Below, piece by piece: positions 25,814-34,721 of a stretch of 64,000 nucleotides of DNA. How positions within the stretch are numbered: the first letter of the stretch is position 1; every line of letters begins with the position of its first letter. The position numbers and the translations under genes were made by a program. The notes beneath the pieces are model-generated. The model saw nothing but the letters and a program-made list of their open reading frames with translations, searched no databases and was not told the origin of the DNA. Source of the stretch: Limnochorda pilosa (lineage in GTDB: Bacteria; Bacillota; Limnochordia; Limnochordales; Limnochordaceae); the NCBI RefSeq assembly GCF_001544015.1, contig NZ_AP014924.1, positions 310,001-374,000 on the forward strand. The letters are read 5' to 3'.

Positions 25814-26576
25814 CGTCTCCACCTCCCAGGTACGCCTCCACCACCTGCGGGTCCCGCTGGACCTCGGCCGGCGCACCGGAGGCGATCACCCGGCCCCGGT
25901 CCAGCACCACCACCCGCTCGGAGGCCCGCATCACCAGGCGCAGGTCGTGCTCCACCAGGACAATGGCCGGCCCCAGCGCGTCCCGGACGTCCTGGAGCTT
26001 GAAGAGGAACTCGTCCTTCTCCTCGGCGCTCAGGCCGGCGGAGGGCTCGTCCAGCAGGAGCAGGCGCGGTTCCTGGGCCAGGGCCCGGCCCAGCTCCACC
26101 AGCTTCTGGATGCCGTAGGGCAGGGCCGCCACCGGCACGTCCCGGGCCAGCTGCAGGTCCAGGAGGTCGATGATCTCCTCGGCCCGGCGGTGCTGGGCCT
26201 CCTCGTCCCGCCACCAGCCCGGCGTTGCCAGGGCGGCCCGCAGGAAGCCCGCGCCCACGTGGCGGTGACGCCCCAGGAGCAGGTTCTGCAGCCCCGTCAT
26301 GTAGCGGAAGAGCTCGATGTTCTGGAAGGTGCGGGCGAGCCCCAACCGGCTGATGCGGTCGGGGCTCAGCCCCACCAGCTCCCGGCCCCCGAAGCGGATG
26401 CTGCCCGCCTGGGGCCGGTAGAAGCCCGTGATGCAGTTGAAGAGGCTCGTCTTGCCGGCGCCGTTGGGACCGATGAGCGAGACGAACTCCCCCTCGCCCA
26501 CCTCCAGGCTCACCCCGGCCAGCGCCCGCACGCCGCCGAAGGCCAGATCGAGCCCCCTCGCCTCCAGCAGCGCCAT
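25800..26576 (-). CDS. livG: Branched-chain amino-acid-type ABC transporter ATPase (LivG)
   Basis: The larger Liv ATPase, 258 residues. Walker A GPNGAGKTSLFNCITGFY (the LivG-typical N-x-I-T-G-F), the Q-loop region LARTFQNIELF, ABC signature region ALPYGIQKLVELGRALA, in which the usual LSGG is replaced by LPYG as in many LivG proteins, Walker B LLLLDEPSAGLS and the VEHD switch motif. It follows the binding-protein gene without a gap (adjacent stop and CAT start on the minus strand) and overlaps livF. Confidence 0.92.
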   Translation of the reverse strand: MALLEARGLDLAFGGVRALAGVSLEVGEGEFVSLIGPNGAGKTSLFNCITGFYRPQAGSIRFGGRELVGLSPDRISRLGLARTFQNIELFRYMTGLQNLLLGRHRHVGAGFLRAALATPGWWRDEEAQHRRAEEIIDLLDLQLARDVPVAALPYGIQKLVELGRALAQEPRLLLLDEPSAGLSAEEKDEFLFKLQDVRDALGPAIVLVEHDLRLVMRASERVVVLDRGRVIASGAPAEVQRDPQVVEAYLGGGDGGAA

Positions 26577-27782
26577 CTAGAAGCCCACCGGGTACTGGAT
26601 CCAATCGGTGACGGCTACGGCCTGGCCGCCCTGCACCTGGGTGAGGTAGATGCGGTCGATGCCCTGGTGCCGGTTCGGGCCGAAGGTGACGTTCCGGATC
26701 ACCTCACCGTCCCAGCCCCGGATGGACTCGATGGCCTGCGCGAAGCTCTCGGGGGTCAGGTCCCTCCCGGCCCGGCGCAGGGCCTCCAGGAAGGGCTCCA
26801 CGAAGGTGACGCCGGCCAGGGCGTTGAACGCCATGGGCCTCAGGCTGGGCTCCCGCGCGACCAGGCGCTGGAGCACGGCGTTGACGGTGGCGTCCCGGTC
26901 CGGCAGGGGGAAGTAGGCGGTGCTGATGACCCCCTCCCACGCCTCGCCGGCGAGAGCGGTCATGATGGTAGCATCGCCCAGGGTGAAGGTGGCCAGCCGA
27001 TCTGGGTGGTAGCCGATGCGGGCCATGGCCTGGGCGATCATGGCGCCGTGGTTGGGCGTGGCGTAGAGGATCACCGCCTCCGCCCCCGAGGCCTGCAGCC
27101 GCTGCGCGTGGGCCGAGAGGTCCGTATCGCTCACCTCGTAGGGCACCTCGGCCACGATCCGGGCAGAGCCGCCCAGCTCGGCCATCGCCTCCTGCACGCC
27201 GTCCAGGCCCGCCTTGCCGTACTGGTCGTTCTGGTAGAAGACGGCGATCCGGCTGCGCCCGAGCTCGTCGGCCGCGTGGCGGGTGAGGATCTTGGCCTCC
27301 TCGAAGTAGTCCGGGTAGACGGTGTAGACGTAGCGGTTGCCCGGATACCCGATCCAGATGTGCGAGTCGATGGCCGGGGTGATCCAGAAGAGCTGCTTCT
27401 GATAGGCGTAGTCGCGCACGGCGAAGGCGTTGGCCGAGCCGATGATGCCGCTGATGGCGAAGACGCCCACTCGCTCCGTCAGCTCCCGGATGTTGGCCAC
27501 CGCCCGCGGCGGGAGGTAGGCGTCGTCGCGGATCTCCAGGCGGATCGTCCGCCCGTGGATGCCGCCCTGATCGTTGATCATGTCGATGTAGACCTTGGCC
27601 GCCCGGGCCGTGGTGCCCCAGGCCGCCGCCGGCCCCGACAGCGGTGCGGAGGTTCCCAGGATCACCTCGGTGTCGCTGACGCCCCGCACCTGCGCGGCCA
27701 CGGGCAAGGTTCCCAGAGCCAGGGCGAGAGCGAGCGCGGCGACGACCGTGCGACTGCGGGCCTTCGTGACGGTCCTCAGCAT
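26577..27782 (-). CDS. Liv-type extracellular substrate-binding protein
   Basis: About 400 residues of the LivJ/LivK (peripla_BP_6) family. The start is taken at ATG 27782 with AGAGGAG upstream (an ATG seven codons earlier is the alternative). A signal peptide with a long Ala/Leu core ends LGTLPVAAQ. The mature part has VSDTEVILGTSAPLSGPAAAWG, the ligand-binding Ser region typical of this fold, and ISGIIGSANAFAVRDYA. It sits between livH and livG. The substrate could be branched-chain amino acids, amides, urea or another small carbonyl compound. Confidence 0.88.
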   Translation of the reverse strand: MLRTVTKARSRTVVAALALALALGTLPVAAQVRGVSDTEVILGTSAPLSGPAAAWGTTARAAKVYIDMINDQGGIHGRTIRLEIRDDAYLPPRAVANIRELTERVGVFAISGIIGSANAFAVRDYAYQKQLFWITPAIDSHIWIGYPGNRYVYTVYPDYFEEAKILTRHAADELGRSRIAVFYQNDQYGKAGLDGVQEAMAELGGSARIVAEVPYEVSDTDLSAHAQRLQASGAEAVILYATPNHGAMIAQAMARIGYHPDRLATFTLGDATIMTALAGEAWEGVISTAYFPLPDRDATVNAVLQRLVAREPSLRPMAFNALAGVTFVEPFLEALRRAGRDLTPESFAQAIESIRGWDGEVIRNVTFGPNRHQGIDRIYLTQVQGGQAVAVTDWIQYPVGF

Positions 27783-27826
27783 AGGGATCTCACTCCTCTC
27801 CATCTCGGTGCCGCTCTTCCGCGATG

Positions 27827-27860
27827 CCTCTGTCGTTCACAGACACCTCTCTCGTTCACA
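27827..27860. repeat. Short direct repeat between livH and the binding-protein gene
   Basis: CCTCTGTCGTTCACA and CCTCTCTCGTTCACA, one mismatch, 19-bp period, in the 85-base gap between livH and the downstream binding-protein gene. It may be a leader or regulatory element, or chance. Confidence 0.35.
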
Positions 27861-27867
27861 CACGCCT

Positions 27868-28734
27868 TCACACGCGCCGCTGGAAGGCGTGCCCCAGGAG
27901 CCCCTCGGGCCGCACCAGCAGCACCAGCAGGATCAGGCCGAAGGAAAGGGTGGAGACGAAGCTCAGCGACACGTAACCGGCGAAGAAGCTCTCGATCACG
28001 CCCAGCACCAGCCCGCCCGCGATGGCGCCGGGTACGCTGTCCAGCCCGCCCAGCACCGCCGCGGTGAAGCCCTTGAGGAACGGTGTGAGCATGAAGTAGG
28101 GATGGAGGAAGGTGAGCGGCGCGAGGAGAACGCCGGCCGCCGCCCCCAGCAGGGCGGCCACGCCCCACGTGAGCGCCAGCAGCCGGCGGGTGGGGATGCC
28201 CAGCACCCGGGCCGCGTCCAGGTCCTGGGAGAGGGCGCGCATGCCCAGCCCCACCCGGGTGCGCTGCACCAGGAAGTAGAGCCCTGCCATGAGCGCCACG
28301 GCCACGGCCAGGCTCCCCAGGGTGAGCTGGCTGATCACCGCGCCCCCCACCCGGTAGGTGACCATGGAGGAGAGCGGGAAGGCGAAGGCCTTGGTATCCG
28401 CCCCCCAGTAGACCAGGGCGGCGCCGCTCAGCACCTGGGAGAGACCCAGGGTGAGCACGATCTGACCGAGCAGGGTGGCTTCCCGCACGGGCGCCAGCAC
28501 GCCGAAGTAGAAGAGGGCGCCCAGGGCCGATGCGGCGAGCAGCCCCACCGCCAGCCCGCCCGGGAAGCCGAGGCTCGTCTGCCCCAGGCTCCAGACGAGG
28601 AAGACGCCCACCATGGCCAAGTCCCCGTGGGCGAAGTTGAGGACCCGGGAGGTGCGGTAGAGCAGCACGATGCCCAGGGCGATCACGGCGTAGAGGGCTC
28701 CGGTTGCGATGCCGTTCAGCAAGTGCTGCAGCAC
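27868..28734 (-). CDS. livH: Liv-type ABC permease (LivH)
   Basis: A 288-residue permease with eight or so hydrophobic helices. The N-terminus GIATGALYAVIALGIVLLYRTSRVLNFAHGDLAMVG is the hallmark of LivH proteins (alternating G-x-x-G-x-x-Y and NFAHG). The segment AARVLGIPTRRLLALTWG and GGLDSVPGAIAGGLVLGVIES are the cytoplasmic coupling and C-terminal motifs. It follows livM by 19 bases. Confidence 0.92.
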   Translation of the reverse strand: MLQHLLNGIATGALYAVIALGIVLLYRTSRVLNFAHGDLAMVGVFLVWSLGQTSLGFPGGLAVGLLAASALGALFYFGVLAPVREATLLGQIVLTLGLSQVLSGAALVYWGADTKAFAFPLSSMVTYRVGGAVISQLTLGSLAVAVALMAGLYFLVQRTRVGLGMRALSQDLDAARVLGIPTRRLLALTWGVAALLGAAAGVLLAPLTFLHPYFMLTPFLKGFTAAVLGGLDSVPGAIAGGLVLGVIESFFAGYVSLSFVSTLSFGLILLVLLVRPEGLLGHAFQRRV

Positions 28735-28753
28735 GGGTGGACCTCCCGGTGCC

Positions 28754-29737
28754 CTAGAGGGGCCAGCTCTTGAAGTAGCGGCGGATCCGCAACCAGCGGC
28801 CGTAGAGCCCCGTGGGCTCGAAGGCGATGGCCGCCATGATGATCGCTCCGAAGATCAGCGGAAGCCACTCCTGCAGGCCCGACATCACCTGGGGGATGGC
28901 CGCCACCAGCACGCCGCCGATGATACCCCCCGGGATCCTGCCCAGCCCGCCCACCACCACCATGGCCAGGAAGTAGATGGACTCCACGAAGGTGAACATC
29001 TGAGGCTCCAGGTACCCCAGCAGGATCGCCCCGAGCCCCCCGGCCACGCCGCCGTAGAAGGCGCTTACCGCGAAGGCCAGGCTCTTGTACTGCCGCAGGC
29101 TTACCCCCGCCGCCTCCGCGGCCAGATCGCTGTCACGGATGGCCACCCAGGCCCGCCCCACGTGGGAGCGGGTGAGGTTGTAGGCCACCAGCACCAGCGC
29201 CGCCCCCACGACCAGGACCAGGAAGTAGACGGCGGTGTCGCCTTCCAGGCGCCAGGGCCCGAGGGCCGGCCGGGGCACGAAGAGGCCGATGCGCCCGCCC
29301 GAGACGGCCGCCCAGTTGGTAAGCGCCTGATGCACGGCTATGCCGAAGCCCAGGGTGACGATGGCCAGGTAGGGGCCCGTCAGCCGCAGGGCCGGGAGGC
29401 CCACCAGGTAGCCGGCGGCGGCGGCCGCGAGGCCGGCCAGGGCCAGAGCTACCGGCAGCGGGTGGCCGAAGGTGGTGAGCCCATGGGCGGCGGCGTAGGC
29501 ACCGATGGCGTAGAATCCCGCGTGGCCCAGGGAGATCTGGCCCGTGTACCCGATGAGCAGGTTGAGCCCCACCGCCGCCAGGGCCTGGATCATGAGGTGG
29601 GTGACGATGTAGAGCGAGTAACCCGAGATCCACGCCGGTAGGGTGAGCAGGGCGAAGGCGAGGCCGGCCGTGGCCGTCCACCCGGCCCACCCTCGCACCA
29701 GGGCGATCTCCTCGCGGTAGCTCTGCCGAAGCTCCAT
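28754..29737 (-). CDS. livM: Liv-type ABC permease (LivM)
   Basis: A 327-residue permease. It has the LivM-typical LNLLIGYTGQISLGHAGFYAIGAYAAA, LTGPYLAIVTLGFGIAVHQAL, and the coupling region GRAWVAIRDSDLAAEAAGV, with GGLGRIPGGIIGGVLVAAIPQ near the C-terminus. ATG 29737 is the first that fits family length; the frame stays open upstream but without similarity. It is the first gene of the five-gene Liv operon. Confidence 0.9.
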   Translation of the reverse strand: MELRQSYREEIALVRGWAGWTATAGLAFALLTLPAWISGYSLYIVTHLMIQALAAVGLNLLIGYTGQISLGHAGFYAIGAYAAAHGLTTFGHPLPVALALAGLAAAAAGYLVGLPALRLTGPYLAIVTLGFGIAVHQALTNWAAVSGGRIGLFVPRPALGPWRLEGDTAVYFLVLVVGAALVLVAYNLTRSHVGRAWVAIRDSDLAAEAAGVSLRQYKSLAFAVSAFYGGVAGGLGAILLGYLEPQMFTFVESIYFLAMVVVGGLGRIPGGIIGGVLVAAIPQVMSGLQEWLPLIFGAIIMAAIAFEPTGLYGRWLRIRRYFKSWPL

Positions 29738-30117
29738 GCCGGCCCCCGATCCCAGCCCCAGCGTCGCGCCGAGCACAGGTCCGCCGTTGCCCGAGCGCAG
29801 GCCGAGCGAGTGATGAGAGTCTTCGTGACACTTCTGGTGAGTTCCTGCAACACGGACAGCAGGAGGACGAGGCATTCGCAGCGGAACCCAGGCGTACGAG
29901 AGGATCGGGAAACCGTGCGAGCCGCATGCCCGGCGCGATTTCGTGAACGTCTGAAACGGAAAGGATCCCCGGCGGCGTCCAGCGAATGGGTGGCCAGGAA
30001 AGCTGGGGAGGAACTCATCGAGGCCTCCCGGGCGCGCCCGGCGTACCGCTGAGCGCCTTCTCCGCACGCAAGGCCTGGGACGGAACCTCGTTGCAGAACG
30101 GATTGGGGGCACGGACC
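29738..30117. other. Intergenic region between divergent livM and SDR genes
   Basis: About 380 bases that should hold the promoters for the Liv operon (minus) and the dehydrogenase (plus). Open frames run through it on the minus strand, continuous with livM, but show no recognisable domain. No clear -35/-10 pair was found by eye. Confidence 0.45.
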
Positions 30118-30942
30118 GTGGCGGGCTTGGCGGGGAAGACGCTCTTCGTCACGGGGGCGAGCCGGGGCATCGGGAAGGCCATCGCCCTCCGGGCGGCTCG
30201 GGACGGCGCGAACGTGGTGGTCGCCGCCAAGACCACCGGGCCCCACCCGAAGCTGCCGGGCACCATCCACACCGCCGCCGCGGAGGTCGAGGCCGCCGGC
30301 GGCCGGGCGCTGGCGGTGGCCACCGACATCCGCTTCGAGGAGCAGGTCCGGGCGGCGGTGGACCGGGCCGTCGAAATCTTCGGCGGCATCGACGTCCTCG
30401 TGAACAACGCGAGCGCCATCAGCCTCACCGGCACCCTCCGTACTGAGATGAAGCGCTACGACCTGATGCAGGACATCAACGCCCGGGGGAGCTTCCTCTG
30501 CGCCAAGCTCTGTCTCCCCCACCTGCGCCGGGCCGAGAACCCGCACATACTCTCCATCTCGCCGCCCCTCCACCTGCGGGCCGACTGGTTCGGCCCCCAC
30601 GCCGCCTACACCCTGGCCAAGCTGGCCATGAGCCTATGGGTCCTGGCCTGGGCGGAGGAGTTCCGGGCCGAGGGCATCGCGGTCAACGCCCTGTGGCCCC
30701 GCACCGTCGTCGCCACCGCCGCGGTGCAGAACCTGCTCGGGGGTGACGAGGTGATCCGCCGCAGCCGTAGACCCGAGATCGTCGCCGACGCGGTCTACGA
30801 GATCCTCACCCGGAACAGCCGGAGCTGTACGGGCAACTTCTTCATCGACGAGGACGTGCTGCGGGAGGCGGGCGTGGTCGATTTCACCTGCTATGCCGTG
30901 GACCCCTCAGTGGAGCCGCTGGGCGACTTCTTCGTGGGGTGA
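30118..30942 (+). CDS. Short-chain dehydrogenase/reductase (HSDL2-like)
   Basis: A 274-residue NAD(P)-dependent SDR. The cofactor motif is TGASRGIGKAIALRAARDGA, the NNAS motif is in LVNNASAISL, and the catalytic Tyr-x3-Lys is YTLAK. GTG 30118 gives a start just before the first strand. The pattern AAKTTGPHPKLPGTIHTAAAEVEAAGG is characteristic of the HSDL2/YvaG-like subgroup, often linked to fatty-acid or isoprenoid metabolism, although the substrate is unknown. Monocistronic on the plus strand. Confidence 0.85.
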   Translation: MAGLAGKTLFVTGASRGIGKAIALRAARDGANVVVAAKTTGPHPKLPGTIHTAAAEVEAAGGRALAVATDIRFEEQVRAAVDRAVEIFGGIDVLVNNASAISLTGTLRTEMKRYDLMQDINARGSFLCAKLCLPHLRRAENPHILSISPPLHLRADWFGPHAAYTLAKLAMSLWVLAWAEEFRAEGIAVNALWPRTVVATAAVQNLLGGDEVIRRSRRPEIVADAVYEILTRNSRSCTGNFFIDEDVLREAGVVDFTCYAVDPSVEPLGDFFVG

Positions 30943-31139
30943 GGACGCGGGCACGGGCGCGGCGGCCTGCGAGGAGATCGCCAAGGCGCTCGGGGCGCTG
31001 GAGGCCCCCGAAGTGGACCATGTCCGATCGCGTCGGTGGCGTTACAATAGGCTCGGGCGCCCCTTGGCGTACTCGATAAGGGCGGCCGCGCACGGACGGA
31101 TCCGCGCACCAACCCCAGCACGGCTCGGAGGGACCCTTC

Positions 31140-31547
31140 ATGCACCCCACGGAGATCCGCAAGCCCCGATGCTTCCTGGTGTGCGCGCTGGCGCCCGAGG
31201 GCTTCAGCGCCGCCGAGGCGAACCGCACCCTGAACGAGTACGTGGCGGACCCTGCCCGGGGCCTCTGCCTGTACCACGATCACTTCATCGGCGGCCCGGG
31301 CGGGGTCGCCGTGTTCTACGTGGAGAACCAGGACCAGCGGGCCGCCCTGGAGGACCTGGGGCCGCTGACCCGCTGGAGGGTGGAGGTGCGCCCGCTGGTC
31401 TTCGCCCGCAGCCCCAGCGCTTTCGATGAGCAGATCGCTTTCACCCTGCGGGCCTACCGCTCCGCAGACTGGAAACATCTCCGCCAGCAGGACCGGCCCC
31501 ACTACGGCGAGGCCGAGGAAGAGGCCCACTCCGCCACGGAGGTATAA
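31140..31547 (+). CDS. Conserved hypothetical protein
   Basis: 135 residues, with no signal peptide or membrane helix. A conserved-looking core KPRCFLVCALAPEGFSAAEANRTLN, then YHDHFIGGPGGVAVFYVENQDQ, suggests a ferredoxin-like alpha/beta fold of the YCII or antibiotic-monooxygenase size class. I have seen similar proteins annotated as hypothetical in high-GC bacteria and cannot give a function. It is followed after 2 bases by the EVE-domain gene, so they are probably co-transcribed. A TACAAT box at 31043 could be its -10 element, but no -35 stands out. Confidence 0.65.
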   Translation: MHPTEIRKPRCFLVCALAPEGFSAAEANRTLNEYVADPARGLCLYHDHFIGGPGGVAVFYVENQDQRAALEDLGPLTRWRVEVRPLVFARSPSAFDEQIAFTLRAYRSADWKHLRQQDRPHYGEAEEEAHSATEV

Positions 31548-31549
31548 CC

Positions 31550-31966
31550 ATGGCCTACTGGCTGCTCAAGACCGAGCCCGGCGAGTACAGCTACGCCAAT
31601 CTGGAAGCTGCCGGCCGGGACGTGTGGGATGGGGTGCGGAACGCCGTCGCACTCAGGTACCTGCGGGCCATGCAGCCCGGCGACCAGGCCCTCGTCTACC
31701 ACAGCGGGAAGGAGCGGGCGGTGGTAGGCGTCGCCCAGGTGGCAACCGAGCCCCACCCCGACCCGAGGACGTCAGACCCCCGCTGGACCGTGGTGGACGT
31801 GGAACCCCGGGGCCGCCTGGCCCGGCCCGTGGGGCTGGCCGAGATCAAGGCCGACCGGGCCTTCCAGGACTGGGAGCTCGTGCGCCTCCCCCGCCTCTCG
31901 GTGATGCCCGTGGAGCCCGCCCTCTGGGAGCGGATCCTGCGGATGGGGGGAGGGGTCGTTCGGTGA
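31550..31966 (+). CDS. EVE-domain protein
   Basis: 138 residues matching the single-domain EVE (PUA-like) proteins of the thymocyte nuclear protein 1 type: YWLLKTEPGEYSYANLE at the N-terminus, WDGVRNAVALRYLRAMQPGDQALVYHS in the middle, and LAEIKADRAFQDWELVRLPRLSVMPV at the end. EVE domains bind modified bases in DNA or RNA and occur in modification-dependent restriction and RNA-related proteins. The gene overlaps the quinone oxidoreductase start by four bases (GTGA), and the upstream hypothetical gene is 2 bases away. Confidence 0.9.
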   Translation: MAYWLLKTEPGEYSYANLEAAGRDVWDGVRNAVALRYLRAMQPGDQALVYHSGKERAVVGVAQVATEPHPDPRTSDPRWTVVDVEPRGRLARPVGLAEIKADRAFQDWELVRLPRLSVMPVEPALWERILRMGGGVVR

Positions 31967-32955
31967 GGGCTGTGGTCGTGACCGAGCCGGGCGGGCCGGA
32001 GAAGCTGGCCCTGCAGGAGGTGCCCGACCCTGTGCCGCGGCCCGGAGAGCTGCTGGTGCGCGTGCGGGCCGCGGCCCTCAACCGGGCGGACCTGCTGCAG
32101 CGGATGGGCGGCTACCCTCCACCCCCAGGCGCGCCGCCCTACCTGGGGCTGGAGATGGCCGGGGAGGTGCTGGCCCTGGGGCAGGGCGTGGAGGGCTGGC
32201 GGCCAGGCGATCGGGTCTTCGCCCTCCTGGCGGGAGGCGGCTACGCCGAACAGGTGGTGGTGCCGGCGGCCCAGGCCATGCCCATGCCCGCCAGCCTCTC
32301 CTTCGAGGAAGCGGCTGCCGTCCCCGAGGCCTTCCTCACCGCCTACCGGAACCTCTTCGACCTGGGGAACCTCCGCCCCGGCGAGACGGTGCTGGTGCAC
32401 GCCGGCGGCAGCGGCGTGGGCACCGCCGCCATCCAGCTGGCCCGGCGGGCGGGCGCCCGGGTGATCGCCACCGCCGGGAGCCCGGAGAAGCTGGAGGGTT
32501 GCCGCCGCCTGGGGGCCGAGGCGGCCCTCAACTACCGGGAGGGCCCCTTTGCCCCAGGAGTCCTGAAGGCCACGGGAGGCCAGGGCGTGGACGTGATCCT
32601 GGAGTTCGTGGGCGCGGCCTACTGGGAGCAGGACCTGGAGGTGCTGGCGCCGGGTGGCCGGCTGCTGCTGATCGGCCTCATGGGCGGGAGCCAGGTGGAG
32701 CTCGACCTGGGCCGGGTGCTCCGGGGCAACCTGTGCATCATCGGGTCCACCCTGCGAAGCCAGGACCCCGGGTACAAGGCGAACCTCACCCGGCGTTTCT
32801 GGAGCGACTGCAGGGAGGCGTTCGAACACGGGGAGCTCCGCCGCGGGGAGCTCCGCCCCGTGGTCGACCGGGTCTTCCCCCTGGCCCAGGCGGCCGAGGC
32901 GCACCGGTACATGGAGGCAAACCGGAACTTCGGGAAGATCGTGCTGCGGGTCTAG
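31963..32955 (+). CDS. Zinc-free NAD(P)H:quinone oxidoreductase (MDR superfamily)
   Basis: A 330-residue medium-chain reductase of the QOR/PIG3 (TP53I3) type. The N-terminal GroES-like domain includes AAALNRADLLQRMGGYPPPPGAP, as in PIG3, and the cofactor domain has VLVHAGGSGVGTAAIQLARRAGARVI. The structural-zinc cysteines of alcohol dehydrogenases are absent. The C-terminal half includes GGRLLLIGLMGG and the PIG3-typical RSQDPGYKANLTRRF. GTG 31963 overlaps the EVE stop. It probably reduces quinones or enones with NADPH. Confidence 0.9.
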   Translation: MRAVVVTEPGGPEKLALQEVPDPVPRPGELLVRVRAAALNRADLLQRMGGYPPPPGAPPYLGLEMAGEVLALGQGVEGWRPGDRVFALLAGGGYAEQVVVPAAQAMPMPASLSFEEAAAVPEAFLTAYRNLFDLGNLRPGETVLVHAGGSGVGTAAIQLARRAGARVIATAGSPEKLEGCRRLGAEAALNYREGPFAPGVLKATGGQGVDVILEFVGAAYWEQDLEVLAPGGRLLLIGLMGGSQVELDLGRVLRGNLCIIGSTLRSQDPGYKANLTRRFWSDCREAFEHGELRRGELRPVVDRVFPLAQAAEAHRYMEANRNFGKIVLRV

Positions 32956-32986
32956 CCGTCAACTCTACGGTGAAGGGGGGAAAGCC

Positions 32987-33073
32987 GTGCGTCTCTACTC
33001 GTTTGACCAGCAGGCCGGCCACCCCGTGGAGGCCTTCGGCAGCCGCGGCGTGGTGCTTTCTCCTGTGTCCTGA
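32987..33073 (+). pseudogene. Cupin-type protein stump
   Basis: A 28-residue frame from GTG 32987, with a strong ribosome site (GAAGGGGGGAAA), reads MRLYSFDQQAGHPVEAFGSR followed by GVVLSPVS and a stop. This resembles the first residues of small cupin-domain proteins, whose barrel would follow. The barrel is missing, so the gene has been truncated. Identification rests on the N-terminal pattern from memory. Confidence 0.4.
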
Positions 33074-33219
33074 CAGCCATCGTCATCGAATTGGAATCGA
33101 CGGCCACCATCCGTAGGAAGCCGCTCGGGTGAGAGGCGCAGGTTCAGGTGCGAGTCCATCACGCAGGGAAGGGACCGGAACGGGCCGTTCTGCTTTCAAC
33201 AGCGCAGGGCTGGCGCCCT

Positions 33220-33696
33220 TCAACGCGCGCGACCCTGTCCAGGAGGCACCAACTCTGGCCCGTTGCCCTGCTTCTCCGGGCGCCGCATCCGCCGGCGTAG
33301 CAGGATGCCTGGCAAGAGGCCTGCGGCACCCACGATCAAGCCGGCCAGGAGGTATTCCCACGTCTCAGGCGCGATGCGCCAACCGCCGCGCCACCACTCG
33401 TAGAGCTTCTGGCCCACGACGACAAGACCGCCCAGCGCAGTCCAGGCCAGAATCCCACGAAGGATCCGGCGCGAGGACCTTGTGCGAAGCAGGAAGCCCG
33501 GCAGCGGCTTGCCGGCCCAGTAGCCCGGGACATACTGATGCTCCACCAGCTCCCGGAAGTCCGCGATGTACTGCTCGGCCGTGTACTCGGGCTCGTCTTC
33601 GACGGGTTCCGTGGGTCCGTTGCTCCCGCTCGGCTTACCAGCGCCCGCGGGTCCGTCGTTCCCGCCCGGCGGCCTGGTATCGCGGGTCTCTGGCAT
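33220..33696 (-). CDS. Small membrane protein, hypothetical
   Basis: 158 residues. A Pro/Gly/Glu-rich cytoplasmic-type N-terminus, then a segment YIADFRELVEHQYVPGYWAGKPLPGFLLR, and two predicted membrane helices (ILAWTALGGLVVVGQKLY and EYLLAGLIVGAAGLLPGILL) separated by a Trp-rich turn, with a basic tail. I do not recognise a family. It is monocistronic on the minus strand, and both neighbours are more than 100 bases away. Confidence 0.6.
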   Translation of the reverse strand: MPETRDTRPPGGNDGPAGAGKPSGSNGPTEPVEDEPEYTAEQYIADFRELVEHQYVPGYWAGKPLPGFLLRTRSSRRILRGILAWTALGGLVVVGQKLYEWWRGGWRIAPETWEYLLAGLIVGAAGLLPGILLRRRMRRPEKQGNGPELVPPGQGRAR

Positions 33697-33859
33697 GTAG
33701 GCCCCCCCCAGGTCATTCTACCTGAAAGGATCGGCGCAGAGCGTGCCCGGCTTCGCGTCTGCGGGGACGCGAAAGGGGGCACCTGGCTGAGCAGCAGGTT
33801 CAGGAGATGGCCTGAACCACTGCCCCATGGGTGCCGAGTGGGGGAGCAGAGGGGCGTGT

Positions 33860-34441
33860 CTACGTCCTGCAGGCGGCCAGCCTCCCAGAGAGCACGGTGG
33901 CGCCGCCACGGCGGGTGGCGGTGTTGAAGGGCCGCACCTGCACCACCGTCTCCGGTCCGGGGCGGAGGGTGATCTCCGTGAAGGTGCCCGCCCAGGTGGG
34001 GCCTGTTTCCGGGTTCGGGAAAAGGCGCCATTGCCAGGTGATCACGCCGGGCACGAAGGCCAGGGCCTCGTAGGCGTCGAAGTCGCCGAGGCTCTCGGGG
34101 GCCGCGAGGCCGTGGGCCACCACGGTGATGGCGTAACGACCAGGGCGGAGCTCCACCAGGCGCCGCACCAGGGCCGCTCCCTGCGCGTCGACGGGCCCGG
34201 CCTGCGAGGTCCGGGCCAGCACCACGCAGCAGGGCGTGGCCACCGGACGCCCGTCGCCCGGCAGGCAGAGGACGTCGCCGGGCACGATCGCGGCCGGGTC
34301 TGGAATGTGCGGGTTGCACTGGATGAGCTGATCCAAAGGAACACCTTGCCGCCGGGCGATGCGGAAGAAGGTGTCGCCTGGCTGCACAACGTACCGCCCG
34401 CCCTCGCAGCCTTCGGGGCACATCTCGGGTACTCGAGCCAT
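33860..34441 (-). CDS. LysM-domain protein
   Basis: 193 residues. An N-terminal LysM module (YVVQPGDTFFRIARRQGVPLD, with CNPHIPDPAAIVPGDVLCLP completing it) has the extra cysteines seen in Firmicute spore-coat or surface LysM proteins (MCPEGCEGG). A beta-rich C-terminal domain (GAALVRRLVELRPGRYAITV) follows and is unassigned. There is no signal peptide, which is also usual in SafA/spore-coat-type LysM proteins, so a link with spore or envelope structure is possible but unproven. ATG 34441 follows GGAGGTGGAGTTCC. Confidence 0.75.
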   Translation of the reverse strand: MARVPEMCPEGCEGGRYVVQPGDTFFRIARRQGVPLDQLIQCNPHIPDPAAIVPGDVLCLPGDGRPVATPCCVVLARTSQAGPVDAQGAALVRRLVELRPGRYAITVVAHGLAAPESLGDFDAYEALAFVPGVITWQWRLFPNPETGPTWAGTFTEITLRPGPETVVQVRPFNTATRRGGATVLSGRLAACRT

Positions 34442-34721
34442 GGAACTCCACCTCCGTGGGCCGGATGGAGCCCGACCTCAGGACACGGTATGAGCCCGGG
34501 CGGATCCGGGATCTAGCCCCCGGATTCCGAGCTCCCGGCACGCTCCACGTTCGGGGCAGGTTCGCACGTTCGGGGCCGATCCGAGTGGAGGCCCGCTCGA
34601 AGCCGAGCCCGCGGGGCCCGAAGAGGGTTCGTCCAGCCGCAGGAAATGTGCCTCGGCCCGGGAATAATCCATAACCATTACGATAACGAACGCGCTCGGG
34701 TGCGTATGCGGAGGGGTTCCG

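Noticed and set aside
25791-28067. Long plus-strand frame opposite the Liv operon
   Set aside because: Antisense shadow of livG, the binding protein and livH; no domain or ribosome site.
34547-34585. Repeat CACGTTCGGGGC twice upstream of the NrtD-like gene
   Set aside because: Short, GC-rich, no symmetry and no clear relation to a promoter; could be chance at this base composition.
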